Shown: piece after piece, positions 42,890 through 51,814 of the stretch
Position numbering within the stretch: position 1 is the stretch's first letter
Layout: every line of letters begins with the position of its first letter
Assembly: GCF_900112065.1 (NCBI RefSeq)
Contig: NZ_FOKE01000006.1
Span: 401,900 to 465,899, forward strand
Source: Cohnella sp. OV330
GTDB taxonomy: Bacteria; Bacillota; Bacilli; Paenibacillales; Paenibacillaceae
Reading direction: 5' to 3'
Length of the DNA stretch: 64,000 nt
The notes under the pieces: generated by a model
What the model saw: only the letters and a program-made list of their open reading frames with translations
Databases searched by the model: none
Told to the model about the DNA's origin: nothing
Program-made: the position numbers and the translations under genes

Positions 42890-43525
42890 ATGAACAGAGG
42901 TTTGCTGATCGTATTGTCCGGTCCGTCGGGCGTCGGCAAGGGCACGGTGTGCGCGGCGCTGCGCCGCAAGCTGCCCGAGCTGACATATTCCGTCTCGGCG
43001 ACCACGCGGTCTCCGCGGGCCGGCGAGATCGACGGGGTCAATTATTTTTTCAAGACGCGCGAGCAGTTCAAGGATATGATCGAACGCGACGCGCTGCTTG
43101 AGCACGCCGAGTACGTAGGCAACTACTACGGTACGCCGCGCGACTTCGTGGAGAAGACGCTCTCCGAGGGCAAGGACATCATCCTGGAGATCGAGGTCCA
43201 GGGCGCGGTCAAGGTTCGGGAGAAGTTTCCCGAGGGCGTCCTTGTGTTCTTGCTGCCTCCGTCGCTCCAGCAACTGAAGGACCGGCTCACGGGGCGCGGC
43301 ACGGAGACCCAGGCTACCATCGATCATCGTCTTTCCGTCGCGGTCGAAGAGATGAACCTGCTCGAGCATTACCATTACGCAGTGGTCAACGACGAGATCG
43401 ATGCGGCTTGCCGCCGGATCGAGAGCATTATGATCGCCGAGCATTGCAAGCGCGAGCGCTTCCTGCACGAGCTGTTCGTCGAGCTCGAGGGCTTGCGCGA
43501 AAAGCAAAACATACCGGAGAGGTGA
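42890..43525 (+). CDS. gmk: Guanylate kinase
   Basis: 211 residues. The P-loop GPSGVGKGT, SATTRSPRAGEIDGVNY for GMP binding and the lid region are present. It phosphorylates GMP to GDP and is essential. An ATG at 42866 overlaps remA but has no ribosome site; the ATG at 42890 with GGGGAAG just before it gives the usual N-terminus MNRGLLIVLSGPSG. It is followed by rpoZ after 4 nt. Confidence 0.96.
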   Translation: MNRGLLIVLSGPSGVGKGTVCAALRRKLPELTYSVSATTRSPRAGEIDGVNYFFKTREQFKDMIERDALLEHAEYVGNYYGTPRDFVEKTLSEGKDIILEIEVQGAVKVREKFPEGVLVFLLPPSLQQLKDRLTGRGTETQATIDHRLSVAVEEMNLLEHYHYAVVNDEIDAACRRIESIMIAEHCKRERFLHELFVELEGLREKQNIPER

Positions 43526-43529
43526 TTAG

Positions 43530-43766
43530 ATGCTATACCCATCGATCGACGAGCTCGTCCGCAAGGTGGACAGCAAATACACATTGGTAGTTGCGGCCTC
43601 CAAGCGCGCGCGGTCCCTGCGCGAAGGCCAGACCAGCAAGCTGCGCGCGCCCAAGTCCCACAAGTTCGTAGGCGTCGCGCTCGAAGAGATTTTCAAGGAC
43701 TACATTACGGTCGAAGCGATCTCCGAAGAGGAATTGGCCGCAGAACAGAACGAAGAAGAAGCATAA
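43530..43766 (+). CDS. rpoZ: RNA polymerase omega subunit
   Basis: 78 residues. It starts MLYPSIDELVRKVDSKYTLVV and has KARSLREGQ-like sequence typical of omega, with an acidic C-terminus. Omega helps assemble the beta' subunit. GAGAGGTG inside the end of gmk serves as its ribosome site, so the two are tightly coupled. Confidence 0.96.
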   Translation: MLYPSIDELVRKVDSKYTLVVAASKRARSLREGQTSKLRAPKSHKFVGVALEEIFKDYITVEAISEEELAAEQNEEEA

Positions 43767-43774
43767 ACGGCTGC

Positions 43775-43802
43775 AAACAACCCTTCGAGGTTGTTTTTTT
43801 TT
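43775..43802 (+). terminator. Terminator after rpoZ
   Basis: AAACAACC/GGTTGTTT stem (43775-43782 with 43789-43796) with a TTCG-containing loop and a T run to 43802. Genes from coaBC onward may have a separate or read-through promoter. Confidence 0.85.
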
Positions 43803-43829
43803 CAGAATCGCGAGGGAGGGGCGCTCTAT

Positions 43830-45098
43830 ATGAATCAATCGCTCTCGGGGAAGACCATCATTCTCGGCATCACGGGCGGGATCGCGGCCTACAAGGCGGC
43901 CACGCTGTGCAGCCGTCTCGTCGGCCTCGGCGCTAGCGTGCGCGTCATCATGACCGAAGGGGCGACGAAGTTCATCGCGCCGCTGACGCTCCAGACGCTG
44001 TCGCGTCATCCGGTGGCGACGGACGTGTTTGACGAGCGGGACGCGGCCGTCGTGCAGCATATCGACTGGGCGGACGCGGCCGACCTGGTCGTGGTCGCTC
44101 CTGCGACCGCGAACAGCATCGCGAAGCTCGCGCACGGGATCGCCGACGACATGCTGAGCACGACGCTGCTCGCGACGACGGCGCCGGTGCTGATCGCGCC
44201 CGCGATGAACGTGCACATGCTGGCGCATCCGGCCGTGCAAGACAATCTCGACACGCTCGCGCGCCGCGGGGTACGGTTCGTCGAATCCGGTACCGGCCAG
44301 CTCGCCTGCGGATATGTCGGCAAGGGCAGGCTGGCCGAACCCGACGAGATCGTGCAGGTCGTGGTCGAGCTGCTCGCCGGTCCGAAGCCGCTTGCCGGCA
44401 AGCGGGTGCTCATCACCGCCGGCGGCACGATCGAGCGGCTCGACCCGGTCCGCTATATCACGAACGATTCGTCCGGCAAAATGGGCTTCGCGCTCGCCGA
44501 GGAGGCTCGCTCGCTTGGCGCGGACGTGACGGTGGTGTGGGCGCGTACGGAGCTCGAACCTCCGCCCGGCGCCGAGGTCGTGCGGGTCGAATCGGCGCAG
44601 GACATGTACGACGCCGTCATGGCGCGGCTTCCGTCCATGGACGTCGTTATTAAGGCGGCGGCTGTCGCGGACTACCGGCCGGTACAGCGCGAAAAGGTCA
44701 AAATGAAAAAGGGGCCGGACAAGCTGACGCTGGAGCTCGTCCGCAATCCCGATATTCTGCAGGCCATCGGCGACTGGAAACACGACGGCGGCGGAGCGGG
44801 CAAGGACAAGCCTTACGTTATCGGGTTTGCCGCGGAGACGGGCGACGCCGAGCGCTATGCGCTGGACAAGCTGCGCCGCAAGCGCTGCGACCTGATCGCC
44901 GCGAACGACGTCTCCGAGCCGGGCGCGGGGTTCGGGACGGATACGAACATCCTGAGCCTGTACGGCGCCGAAGGCCTCGTCGAATCGCTGCCGCTCCAGT
45001 CCAAACGCGAGGCGGCCGGCCGCATCTGGCGGATCGCGCTCGCTCGCGCGCCCGGTCTGCGCGCCGGCGAAGGCGACGGCGGAGGCTCCCGGGCATGA
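43830..45098 (+). CDS. coaBC: Bifunctional phosphopantothenoylcysteine decarboxylase / phosphopantothenate-cysteine ligase
   Basis: 422 residues. The CoaC half (about 1-185) has GITGGIAAYKA, the HID motif (His in VQHIDWADAADL), PAMNVHM and a flexible ACGYVGKG flap with the catalytic Cys. The CoaB half (about 190-415) has ITAGGTIERLDPVRYITN and the KMKK segment. It carries out two steps of coenzyme A synthesis. GGGAGGGG precedes the ATG at 43830; an earlier in-frame start would lie inside the terminator. Confidence 0.96.
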   Translation: MNQSLSGKTIILGITGGIAAYKAATLCSRLVGLGASVRVIMTEGATKFIAPLTLQTLSRHPVATDVFDERDAAVVQHIDWADAADLVVVAPATANSIAKLAHGIADDMLSTTLLATTAPVLIAPAMNVHMLAHPAVQDNLDTLARRGVRFVESGTGQLACGYVGKGRLAEPDEIVQVVVELLAGPKPLAGKRVLITAGGTIERLDPVRYITNDSSGKMGFALAEEARSLGADVTVVWARTELEPPPGAEVVRVESAQDMYDAVMARLPSMDVVIKAAAVADYRPVQREKVKMKKGPDKLTLELVRNPDILQAIGDWKHDGGGAGKDKPYVIGFAAETGDAERYALDKLRRKRCDLIAANDVSEPGAGFGTDTNILSLYGAEGLVESLPLQSKREAAGRIWRIALARAPGLRAGEGDGGGSRA

Positions 45099-47605
45099 AC
45101 GTCGCCAGAATAAGCGTGGACGTGCCGACCCGCGACGCGGATCGGCCGTTCGACTATGCCGTGCCGGCCCATCTCGAAGGCTGGGTCGAGGTCGGCAGCC
45201 GGGTGGCGGTGCCCTTCGGCGGACGGACGCTCCAAGGCATCGTGCTGGCGCTGCCCGAGGATTCGGAGGTCGATCGGCGGAGACTGAAGCCGATCGCGGA
45301 CGTGCTCGACGCCGTGCCGCCCTTGTCGCCTGAACTCGTAGAGCTGGGGATCTGGATGAGCGAGCGGTGGCTGTGCCCGCTCACCGTCGCGCTGCAGGCG
45401 ATGCTGCCCGCCGCGTTGAAGGGCAAGGCGGAGAAATATATTTCGGCGGCGCCTAACGCGGAGTGGGCGCCCTTGGATCGTTTCGAGCAGCCTGAGCTGA
45501 TCGAGGCGCTGGAGCGGCATGGCGCGCTGAAGCTGTCGCAGCTGCTCCAGCAGCATCCGGAGCGCGGCGCGGCCGTCAAGCGCTGGCTCGCGGAGGGCAA
45601 GCTGGAGGAGCGGCAGCAAGTCGAAGACCGACTGTCGGTCAAAACGGTGCTGACGGTCGTCCCGCCGTCCGAGGCCGAGCTGCGCAGCGCGTTGCTCGAG
45701 CTGCCGAACCGGGCCGCCAAGCAGCGCGAGGTGCTCGCGTATTTGCTCGCCAATCGCGAGCCGATCGCCCAGCAGGCGCTGGCCGAAGCGGCCGGCACGA
45801 CGACGGCGGTCATTCGCAGCCTGGCGGACAAAGGACTGATCGGGCTCGAGTCGGTAACCGTGCAGCGCGATCCGTACGCCGGCCGCAGCTTCGAGCCCTC
45901 GGCTCCGCTCGCGCTGACGCCCGCGCAGCAGCAGGCGTTCGCGCCGATCGCCGACGCCGTCGACAGCGAGGCGCACCGGGTCTTTCTGCTGCACGGGGTG
46001 ACCGGCAGCGGCAAGACCGAACTATACCTGCAGGCGATCGACAAGGCGCTGCGCCAGGGGCGCGAAGCGATCGTGCTCGTGCCGGAAATCGCGCTCACGC
46101 CGCAGATGGTGGAGCGGTTCAAGAGCCGGTTCGGCGCGAGGGTGGCGGTGCTGCACAGCCGGCTGTCGAGCGGCGAGCGGTACGACGAATGGCGCAAGAT
46201 CCGCGAGGGAAGAGCGACCGTGGCGGTCGGCGCACGCTCCGCGATCTTCGCTCCCTTTTCCCGGCTCGGACTCATCATTATCGATGAGGAGCACGAGACG
46301 ACCTACAAGCAGGAAGAGAGCCCGAAGTATCATGCGCGCGACGTCGCGGTCCGGCGCGGGCAGCGTCACGGCGCGGCCGTCGTGCTCGGCTCGGCGACGC
46401 CGTCGCTCGAGACGTACGGCGCGGCGATCGAGCTCGCGCCGGGCATCGGCGGACGCGGGGAGGAGGTCGTGCCCGTCTACGTGCCGCTGCCCGAACGGGT
46501 CGCGGACCGTCCGCTGCCGCGCGTCGCCATCATCGACATGCGCGAGGAGCTGCGGCTCGGCAACCGGGCGATGTTCAGCCGCGCGCTGGCGGACGCGCTG
46601 CGCGCGCGGCTCGCGCGCGGGGAGCAGACGGTGCTGCTGCTCAACCGCCGCGGCTACGCGACGTTCGTCATGTGCCGCTCCTGCGGGTACACGGCTTCGT
46701 GTCCGCATTGCGACATCGCGCTGACCTATCATCGGGGCTCGCGGAATTTGCGCTGCCACTATTGCGGCTATTCCGAGCGGGAGCCCGAGGCGTGTCCGTC
46801 CTGCGCGAGCCCGCATATCCGCTTTTTCGGCACGGGTACGCAGAAAGTCGAGGAAGCGCTCGCCGCGACGTTTCCCGGCATCCGCGTCATCCGCATGGAC
46901 GTCGACACGACGACGGAAAAAGGCTCGCACGAGCGCTGGCTGACGGAATTCCGCGAGCGGCGGGCGGACGTGCTGCTCGGCACGCAAATGGTCGCGAAGG
47001 GGCTCGATTTCCCGTACGTCACGCTGGTCGGCGTGCTTGCGGCAGACGCCGCGCTTCGCTTGCCGGACTTCCGGGCGGCGGAGCGGACGTTCCAGCTGCT
47101 CACGCAGGTGGCGGGCCGCGCCGGCAGGCACGAGCTGCCCGGGGAGGTCATCGTTCAGACGTACGAGCCGGAGCACGCGTCGATCGCGGCCGTCGAGCGG
47201 CACGATTTCCGCGGCTTTTCGCATCAGGAGCTCCGGCATCGCCGCGCGCTTGGCTATCCGCCCTACGGCCGGCTGCTCACGCTCACGCTGACGCACGAGC
47301 AGGTGCCGCTGCTGCTGTCCATGGGACAGACGTTCGCCTCCAAGATGCGGGAGCGGGCGGCTGCCGCAGGCGTGGAGGCTGACGGCAGGCCCGGTCCCGG
47401 TGGCATCGCCGTGGAGGTGCTGGGTCCCGTGCCCTCGCCGATCGCGCGGCTCAAGGATCGCTACCGTTTTCAATGTATGATAAAATATCAAGGGAATCCC
47501 GACGTGCCCGGCTGGACGGCCGAGGTAATGAAGGAACTGCAGGACGGCGCGAAGCGCCACGGCGTGCAGCTCGGCGTGGACGTCGATCCGCAGATGATGC
47601 TTTAA
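45095..47605 (+). CDS. priA: Primosomal protein N' (replication restart helicase)
   Basis: 836 residues. The N-terminal 3'-DNA-binding domain (about 1-110) is followed by a winged helix and a superfamily 2 helicase core with GVTGSGKTELY, DEEH and the late motif GRAGR. The Zn-binding cluster CRSCGYTASCPHC ... CHYCG ... CPSC is inserted in helicase lobe 2. PriA reloads the replisome at stalled forks. The start overlaps coaBC by 4 nt. Confidence 0.97.
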   Translation: MNVARISVDVPTRDADRPFDYAVPAHLEGWVEVGSRVAVPFGGRTLQGIVLALPEDSEVDRRRLKPIADVLDAVPPLSPELVELGIWMSERWLCPLTVALQAMLPAALKGKAEKYISAAPNAEWAPLDRFEQPELIEALERHGALKLSQLLQQHPERGAAVKRWLAEGKLEERQQVEDRLSVKTVLTVVPPSEAELRSALLELPNRAAKQREVLAYLLANREPIAQQALAEAAGTTTAVIRSLADKGLIGLESVTVQRDPYAGRSFEPSAPLALTPAQQQAFAPIADAVDSEAHRVFLLHGVTGSGKTELYLQAIDKALRQGREAIVLVPEIALTPQMVERFKSRFGARVAVLHSRLSSGERYDEWRKIREGRATVAVGARSAIFAPFSRLGLIIIDEEHETTYKQEESPKYHARDVAVRRGQRHGAAVVLGSATPSLETYGAAIELAPGIGGRGEEVVPVYVPLPERVADRPLPRVAIIDMREELRLGNRAMFSRALADALRARLARGEQTVLLLNRRGYATFVMCRSCGYTASCPHCDIALTYHRGSRNLRCHYCGYSEREPEACPSCASPHIRFFGTGTQKVEEALAATFPGIRVIRMDVDTTTEKGSHERWLTEFRERRADVLLGTQMVAKGLDFPYVTLVGVLAADAALRLPDFRAAERTFQLLTQVAGRAGRHELPGEVIVQTYEPEHASIAAVERHDFRGFSHQELRHRRALGYPPYGRLLTLTLTHEQVPLLLSMGQTFASKMRERAAAAGVEADGRPGPGGIAVEVLGPVPSPIARLKDRYRFQCMIKYQGNPDVPGWTAEVMKELQDGAKRHGVQLGVDVDPQMML

Positions 47606-47661
47606 GCGCGCATGTTTATCGGCATTTTATATTAGATATAGACTGAAAGGTGGGGATGGCA

Positions 47662-48153
47662 TTGGCGATTCGGTTGATCGTGAAGCATCCTGATGACGTG
47701 CTGCGCGAGAGAGCGCAGGAAGTAACGAAGTTCAACGCCAATCTGCACAAGCTGCTCGACGATATGGCGGACACGATGTACGATGCCGACGGGGTCGGCC
47801 TGGCGGCGCCGCAGGTCGGCGTCTCCAAGCGCGTGATCGTGGTCGATGCGGACGAGGAGCATGGCCTGATCGAGCTGGTCAATCCGGAGGTCGTCTCCTC
47901 CGAGGGCGAGCAGTTCGGACCGGAGGGATGCCTCAGCATCCCTGGGCTCCAAGGCGACGTGCGCCGCCCGCTTAAAGTAAAGGTCAAGGGGCAGGACCGC
48001 AACGGAAAGCCGGTGGAATTCGAAGGCACGGAGCTGCTCGCAAGAGCGTTTCTGCACGAGATCGACCATCTGAACGGCGTCTTGTTCATCGACCTCGCCG
48101 AATCGATCTACGAGCGCCGCGCGCCTGAGCCGGCAGAAGAGGGCGAGGCGTAA
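47662..48153 (+). CDS. def: Peptide deformylase
   Basis: 163 residues. All three deformylase motifs are present: GVGLAAPQVG, EGCLSIP and HEIDHLNG, which bind the metal through Cys and two His. It removes the N-terminal formyl group from new proteins. The TTG at 47662 is preferred (AAAGGTGGGG upstream, N-terminus MAIRLIVKHPDDVL as in relatives); a GTG at 47650 and an ATG at 47656 would be too close to the ribosome site. It pairs with fmt, 3 bp downstream. Confidence 0.96.
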   Translation: MAIRLIVKHPDDVLRERAQEVTKFNANLHKLLDDMADTMYDADGVGLAAPQVGVSKRVIVVDADEEHGLIELVNPEVVSSEGEQFGPEGCLSIPGLQGDVRRPLKVKVKGQDRNGKPVEFEGTELLARAFLHEIDHLNGVLFIDLAESIYERRAPEPAEEGEA

Positions 48154-48156
48154 GGC

Positions 48157-49116
48157 ATGACCCGAATCGTATTCATGGGAACGCCCGACTTCGCCGTGCC
48201 TTCCCTGCGCCTCCTGCTCGAGCGCGAGGATGTTCAAGTGGTCGCGGCCGTCTCCCAGCCCGACCGGCCGAAGGGGCGCAAGCGCGAGCTGACGCCGCCG
48301 CCGGTCAAGGCGTTCGCGCTTGAGCACGGACTGCCGGTGCTCCAGCCGGAGCGCATGCGCGCGCCGGAAGCGGTCGAGGCGGTGCGCGAGCTGGCGCCGG
48401 ACCTGATCGTGACGGCGGCGTACGGGCAGATCCTGCCCAAGTCGCTGCTCGATATCCCGCGCCTTGGCTGCGTGAACGTGCATGGCTCGCTGCTGCCGCG
48501 CTACCGCGGCGGGGCGCCGATCCAGCGCTCGGTCATCGACGGGGAAAAGACGACCGGCGTAACGCTGATGTTCATGGCCGAGGGCCTCGACACGGGCGAT
48601 ATGATCGCCCGCGTCGAGCTGCCGATCGCCGACGACGATACGTCGGGCACGCTGTTCGACAAGCTGAGCGTCGCGGGAGCGGAGCTGCTCGGCGAGTGGC
48701 TGCCGCGGCTGATCGCGGGCGACGCGCCGCGCGAGCAGCAGGACGATTCGCTGTCGACCTACGCGCCGAACCTGACGCGGGACGACGAGCGGCTCGACTT
48801 CGGCGCTACGTCGCGTCAGCTGTTCGACCGCGTGCGGGGCTTGTCCCCGATGGCGGGCGCGTTCACGATGCTCGGCGGCGAGGTGTTCAAGGTATGGGGC
48901 ATCGCCGTGCCTGGGGAAGCGGACGCGAAGCTGAAGGCCGAATGGCAGGCGGCGGCGCCCGGCACGGTGCTGGACAGCGGGGCCTTCGGCATCCGCGTAC
49001 GCTCCGGGGACGGCAGCGTCGTGCTGACGGAGGTGCAGCCGGCGGGCAAGAAGCGGCTGTCCGCCGCGGACTACGCCAGAGGGGCCAGGCTGGCTCCGGG
49101 AACGACGCTCGGTTAA
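48157..49116 (+). CDS. fmt: Methionyl-tRNA formyltransferase
   Basis: 319 residues. The N-terminal catalytic domain has FMGTPDFAVPSL and HGSLLPRYRGGAPIQ, which bind formyl-THF and carry the catalytic Asn/His/Asp set. A C-terminal OB-like tRNA-binding domain follows. It formylates initiator Met-tRNA. It follows def by 3 bp, and its stop codon lies inside its own terminator hairpin. Confidence 0.97.
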   Translation: MTRIVFMGTPDFAVPSLRLLLEREDVQVVAAVSQPDRPKGRKRELTPPPVKAFALEHGLPVLQPERMRAPEAVEAVRELAPDLIVTAAYGQILPKSLLDIPRLGCVNVHGSLLPRYRGGAPIQRSVIDGEKTTGVTLMFMAEGLDTGDMIARVELPIADDDTSGTLFDKLSVAGAELLGEWLPRLIAGDAPREQQDDSLSTYAPNLTRDDERLDFGATSRQLFDRVRGLSPMAGAFTMLGGEVFKVWGIAVPGEADAKLKAEWQAAAPGTVLDSGAFGIRVRSGDGSVVLTEVQPAGKKRLSAADYARGARLAPGTTLG

Positions 49117-49133
49117 CCGGGCGTCGTTTTTTT
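49101..49133 (+). terminator. Terminator overlapping the fmt stop codon
   Basis: Stem AACGACGC/GCGTCGTT (49101-49108 with 49121-49128) encloses the palindrome CGGTTAACCG and is followed by a T run. It uses the last codons of fmt. Confidence 0.9.
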
Positions 49134-49204
49134 ATGGTTTGGGCAGTCGCGCGGTCGGATAAAAGTCCCGTCATGGAAGGATCGCTGACTTTCGGCGGTC
49201 GAGA

Positions 49205-49466
49205 AGTCTTGATTGAAAACAAATCGGTTTCAGTGGTTGCCCGCCCTAGCTGCAATAGTCCCGGTTAGAAACAAATTGGCCTGACTGGATGCCCGCCTTT
49301 CCGCGGAGGTCTTAGTTAGAAACAAATCGGCCTGCGTGCTGGCTGCCCTAGCTGCAGAAGTCTCGATTAGAAACAAATTGGCCTGATCGGATGCCCGCCT
49401 TGCCGCGGAGGTCTCAGTTAGAAACAAATCGGCCTGCGTGCGGCGACTTTCCGCCTCACGTAGCAA
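49205..49466. repeat. 51-bp tandem repeat, five units
   Basis: The core TTAGAAACAAATYGGCCTG recurs at about 49264, 49315, 49366 and 49417, exactly 51 bp apart, with a weaker first copy near 49212 (52 bp before). Units alternate between two subtypes, giving a 102-bp higher-order period. On the minus strand, 49230-49466 stays open and encodes a 17-residue repeat close to QADLFLTETSAARRAS; no ribosome site supports it as a gene. The rest of the 621-bp fmt-rsmB gap (49467-49737) is AT-richer, has a weak TATATT near 49622, and shows no gene. Confidence 0.8.
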
Positions 49467-49737
49467 ACTGCTTATTCGCTGTCTCCCTTATCGAGTTAAC
49501 ATACAGTTTCTCCGCGCGGCTCCCGCCATTTCCGCCCGCTCCCCGATAGGCGTTGTTTTCTCATACCGTCACATAAATGCAATAATGTGGTTATTCATAT
49601 GAACCTTTGCGCACTTTGTGCTATATTTGAATGCATGAAATGAGAGCGGCGCGAGCGGGCATGCTAGAAATAGGCAGAAATGCGCGTCGTCGGCTCGTTT
49701 GCGCTTCCGTAGGGGAGCAGATCAAAGAGGTGTTATA

Positions 49738-51651
49738 ATGAGTCAACCTATAAATCCGGATCGATCCCAAAAGTCGACGGCCTCAAGCCGGGAAAACGGC
49801 AAACCGGCACGTTCGGGCGGCAGACCGTCGGGCGTGCGGGGAGAGAGTGAGGGATCGTCCTACCGCGGCGGTAAAGCCCGTTCGCAGGGAGCGGCTGCTC
49901 AGGGGCGACCCGGTCACAGTGCGGGCCAAGCTGCCTCAAATCAGAACCGCGGCCAACGACCGGCGCCCGGTACCGGCCAGGCATCCGCGCAGAATCGCGG
50001 CCAACGGCCGGTACCAAGTGCCAGCCAGGCATCCACGCAGAATCGCGGCCAACGCCCGATGCCAAGTGCTGGCCAAACGTCTGCGCAACGACCCGATCAA
50101 CGGCCAGTATCGGCGCAAAGGTCCGAGCCCGCGCAACGGTCGTCTGCCCAACAACCCAAATCCGCCCAACGGCCGACGTCTTCCCAACGCCCCGCGCACG
50201 CGCAGCGTCCCGATCAACGTTCCGGCCAGCGGCCGGGCCAACGCCCGCCTTCGGCAGCGCAACCCTCGAAGCCGTCCGCGCCGCGCAAGCCGCAGACGGC
50301 GCGCGAGGTCGCGCTGCGCGTGCTGCTGCGCGTCGAAGAGCAAGGTGCTTTCAGCGGCCTGGAGCTGAACCGCGTGCTCACCGATGCCGGCCTGTCCCGC
50401 CCGGACGCGGCGCTGGCGACCGAACTCGTCTACGGCACGATCCAGCGCCGGTTCACGATCGATCACGTGCTGGCGGCCCGCGTCAAGGGCTGGCCGAACA
50501 AGGTCGAGCCGTGGGTCCGCTGCCTGCTTCGCCTCAGCTATTACCAGCTGCGCTGGCTTGACCGGGTGCCGGCGCACGCCGTCACCGACGAAGCCGTGCG
50601 CATCGCCAAGAAACGCGGCCACGGCGGCATCGCCGGCCTCGTGAACGGCACGCTGCGCGCCCTGCTGCGCGAAGGCGTGGCCCCGCCTCTGCCGGCGGAG
50701 CTGCCCGCGGCCGAGCGGCTCTCGCTCGTCCACAGCTATCCGCTGTGGCTGGCGGAGCGATGGGTCGCCGCCTACGGCGAAGCCGGCGCCGAGGCGCTCA
50801 TGGCGGCGGGCAACGAGCCGCCGCACATGTCCGTGCGCGCGAACCGGCTGCGCGGTACGCGCGACGCGCTGCTCGCGGAGCTCACAGGCGCGGGCGTATA
50901 CGCCGAGCCGTCGAAGCTGTCGCCCGACGGCATCGTGGCGGCGCGCGCCGGCAGCCTGGCGCAGACGCCGTGGTATGCGTCCGGCCGCCTGTCGGTGCAG
51001 GACGAGAGCTCGATGCTCGTGGCCGCCGTCTGCGATCCGCGGCCCGGCATGAACGTGCTGGACTGCTGCGCCGCGCCCGGCGGCAAGGCCGCCCATATGG
51101 CCGAGCGGATGGCCGGCCAAGGCCGGGTGACCGCGAACGACGTGCATCCGCACAAGGAAGCGCTCATCCGGGAGCAGGCGGACAGGCTCGGCTTGCCGAA
51201 TGTCGTTACGACGGTTTCGGACGCGCTCTCGCTGTCCGAGCGTCTCGTGCCGGGTTCGATGGACGTCGTGCTCCTCGACGCGCCGTGCTCAGGACTCGGC
51301 GTCATCCGGCGCAAGCCGGAAATTAAGTGGAACAAGTCGGCGGACGATATCGCGAGCCTCGCGTCGCTGCAGCGCAGGCTGCTCGCGTCGGCCTCGCGCA
51401 TGGTGAAGCCGGGCGGCCGGCTCGTCTACAGCACGTGCACGATCGCGCCGGAGGAAAACGAAGAGGCGGTGCGCGATTTTCTGAACGCCCATCCGGACTT
51501 CCGGCTCGATCCGGCCTGGCCCGAAGAGACGCTCGCGCCGCTTCGCGACGCCGGCGTCGTGGACGATGGCTTCGCCGGCATGGCGCAGCTGCTGCCGCAG
51601 CACTTCGGCAGCGACGGATTTTTCATTGCGCGGCTCGCCCGGGCGCATTAA
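49738..51651 (+). CDS. rsmB: 16S rRNA (cytosine-967-C5)-methyltransferase with long low-complexity N-terminus
   Basis: 637 residues, against about 450 for usual RsmB. Residues 1-185 are a Gln/Arg/Pro/Ser/Gly-rich extension holding a 16-residue repeat (three QNRGQRP units, 48-bp DNA period at 49943, 49991 and 50039). From about residue 185 the normal protein begins: a NusB-like RNA-binding domain, then the SAM methyltransferase with CCAAPGGKAAHMAE, DAPCSGLG and the catalytic STCTIAPEENE. It methylates C967 of 16S rRNA. AGAGGTG precedes the ATG at 49738. The extension may be an RNA-binding disordered tail. Confidence 0.93.
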   Translation: MSQPINPDRSQKSTASSRENGKPARSGGRPSGVRGESEGSSYRGGKARSQGAAAQGRPGHSAGQAASNQNRGQRPAPGTGQASAQNRGQRPVPSASQASTQNRGQRPMPSAGQTSAQRPDQRPVSAQRSEPAQRSSAQQPKSAQRPTSSQRPAHAQRPDQRSGQRPGQRPPSAAQPSKPSAPRKPQTAREVALRVLLRVEEQGAFSGLELNRVLTDAGLSRPDAALATELVYGTIQRRFTIDHVLAARVKGWPNKVEPWVRCLLRLSYYQLRWLDRVPAHAVTDEAVRIAKKRGHGGIAGLVNGTLRALLREGVAPPLPAELPAAERLSLVHSYPLWLAERWVAAYGEAGAEALMAAGNEPPHMSVRANRLRGTRDALLAELTGAGVYAEPSKLSPDGIVAARAGSLAQTPWYASGRLSVQDESSMLVAAVCDPRPGMNVLDCCAAPGGKAAHMAERMAGQGRVTANDVHPHKEALIREQADRLGLPNVVTTVSDALSLSERLVPGSMDVVLLDAPCSGLGVIRRKPEIKWNKSADDIASLASLQRRLLASASRMVKPGGRLVYSTCTIAPEENEEAVRDFLNAHPDFRLDPAWPEETLAPLRDAGVVDDGFAGMAQLLPQHFGSDGFFIARLARAH

Positions 51652-51753
51652 CGGTCGGCGCCCTTTACAATAGGAAGGGAGCAGCCACGCAGCATCGGCT
51701 CGCGATCGCGTTTGCGCCGAGCCGCCGGCAAAGTCTCCCTTTAAGCACGATCG

Positions 51754-51782
51754 GCCGCCTTCTACTGCGAAGGCGGCGTTTA
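51754..51782 (+). terminator. Hairpin between rsmB and rlmN
   Basis: Perfect 9-bp GCCGCCTTC/GAAGGCGGC stem (51754-51762 with 51769-51777), followed by GTTTATGG. The T run is short, so some read-through into rlmN is likely. Confidence 0.6.
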
Positions 51783-51814
51783 TGGTAAAATAGAGCGAAT
51801 GGTGGTGACTATCC

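Noticed and set aside
49205..49466. CRISPR array
   Set aside because: The 51-bp period and a 19-nt core looked like repeat and spacer. However, the parts between cores are related in alternate units instead of being unique, the core is short and imperfect, and no cas gene is nearby.
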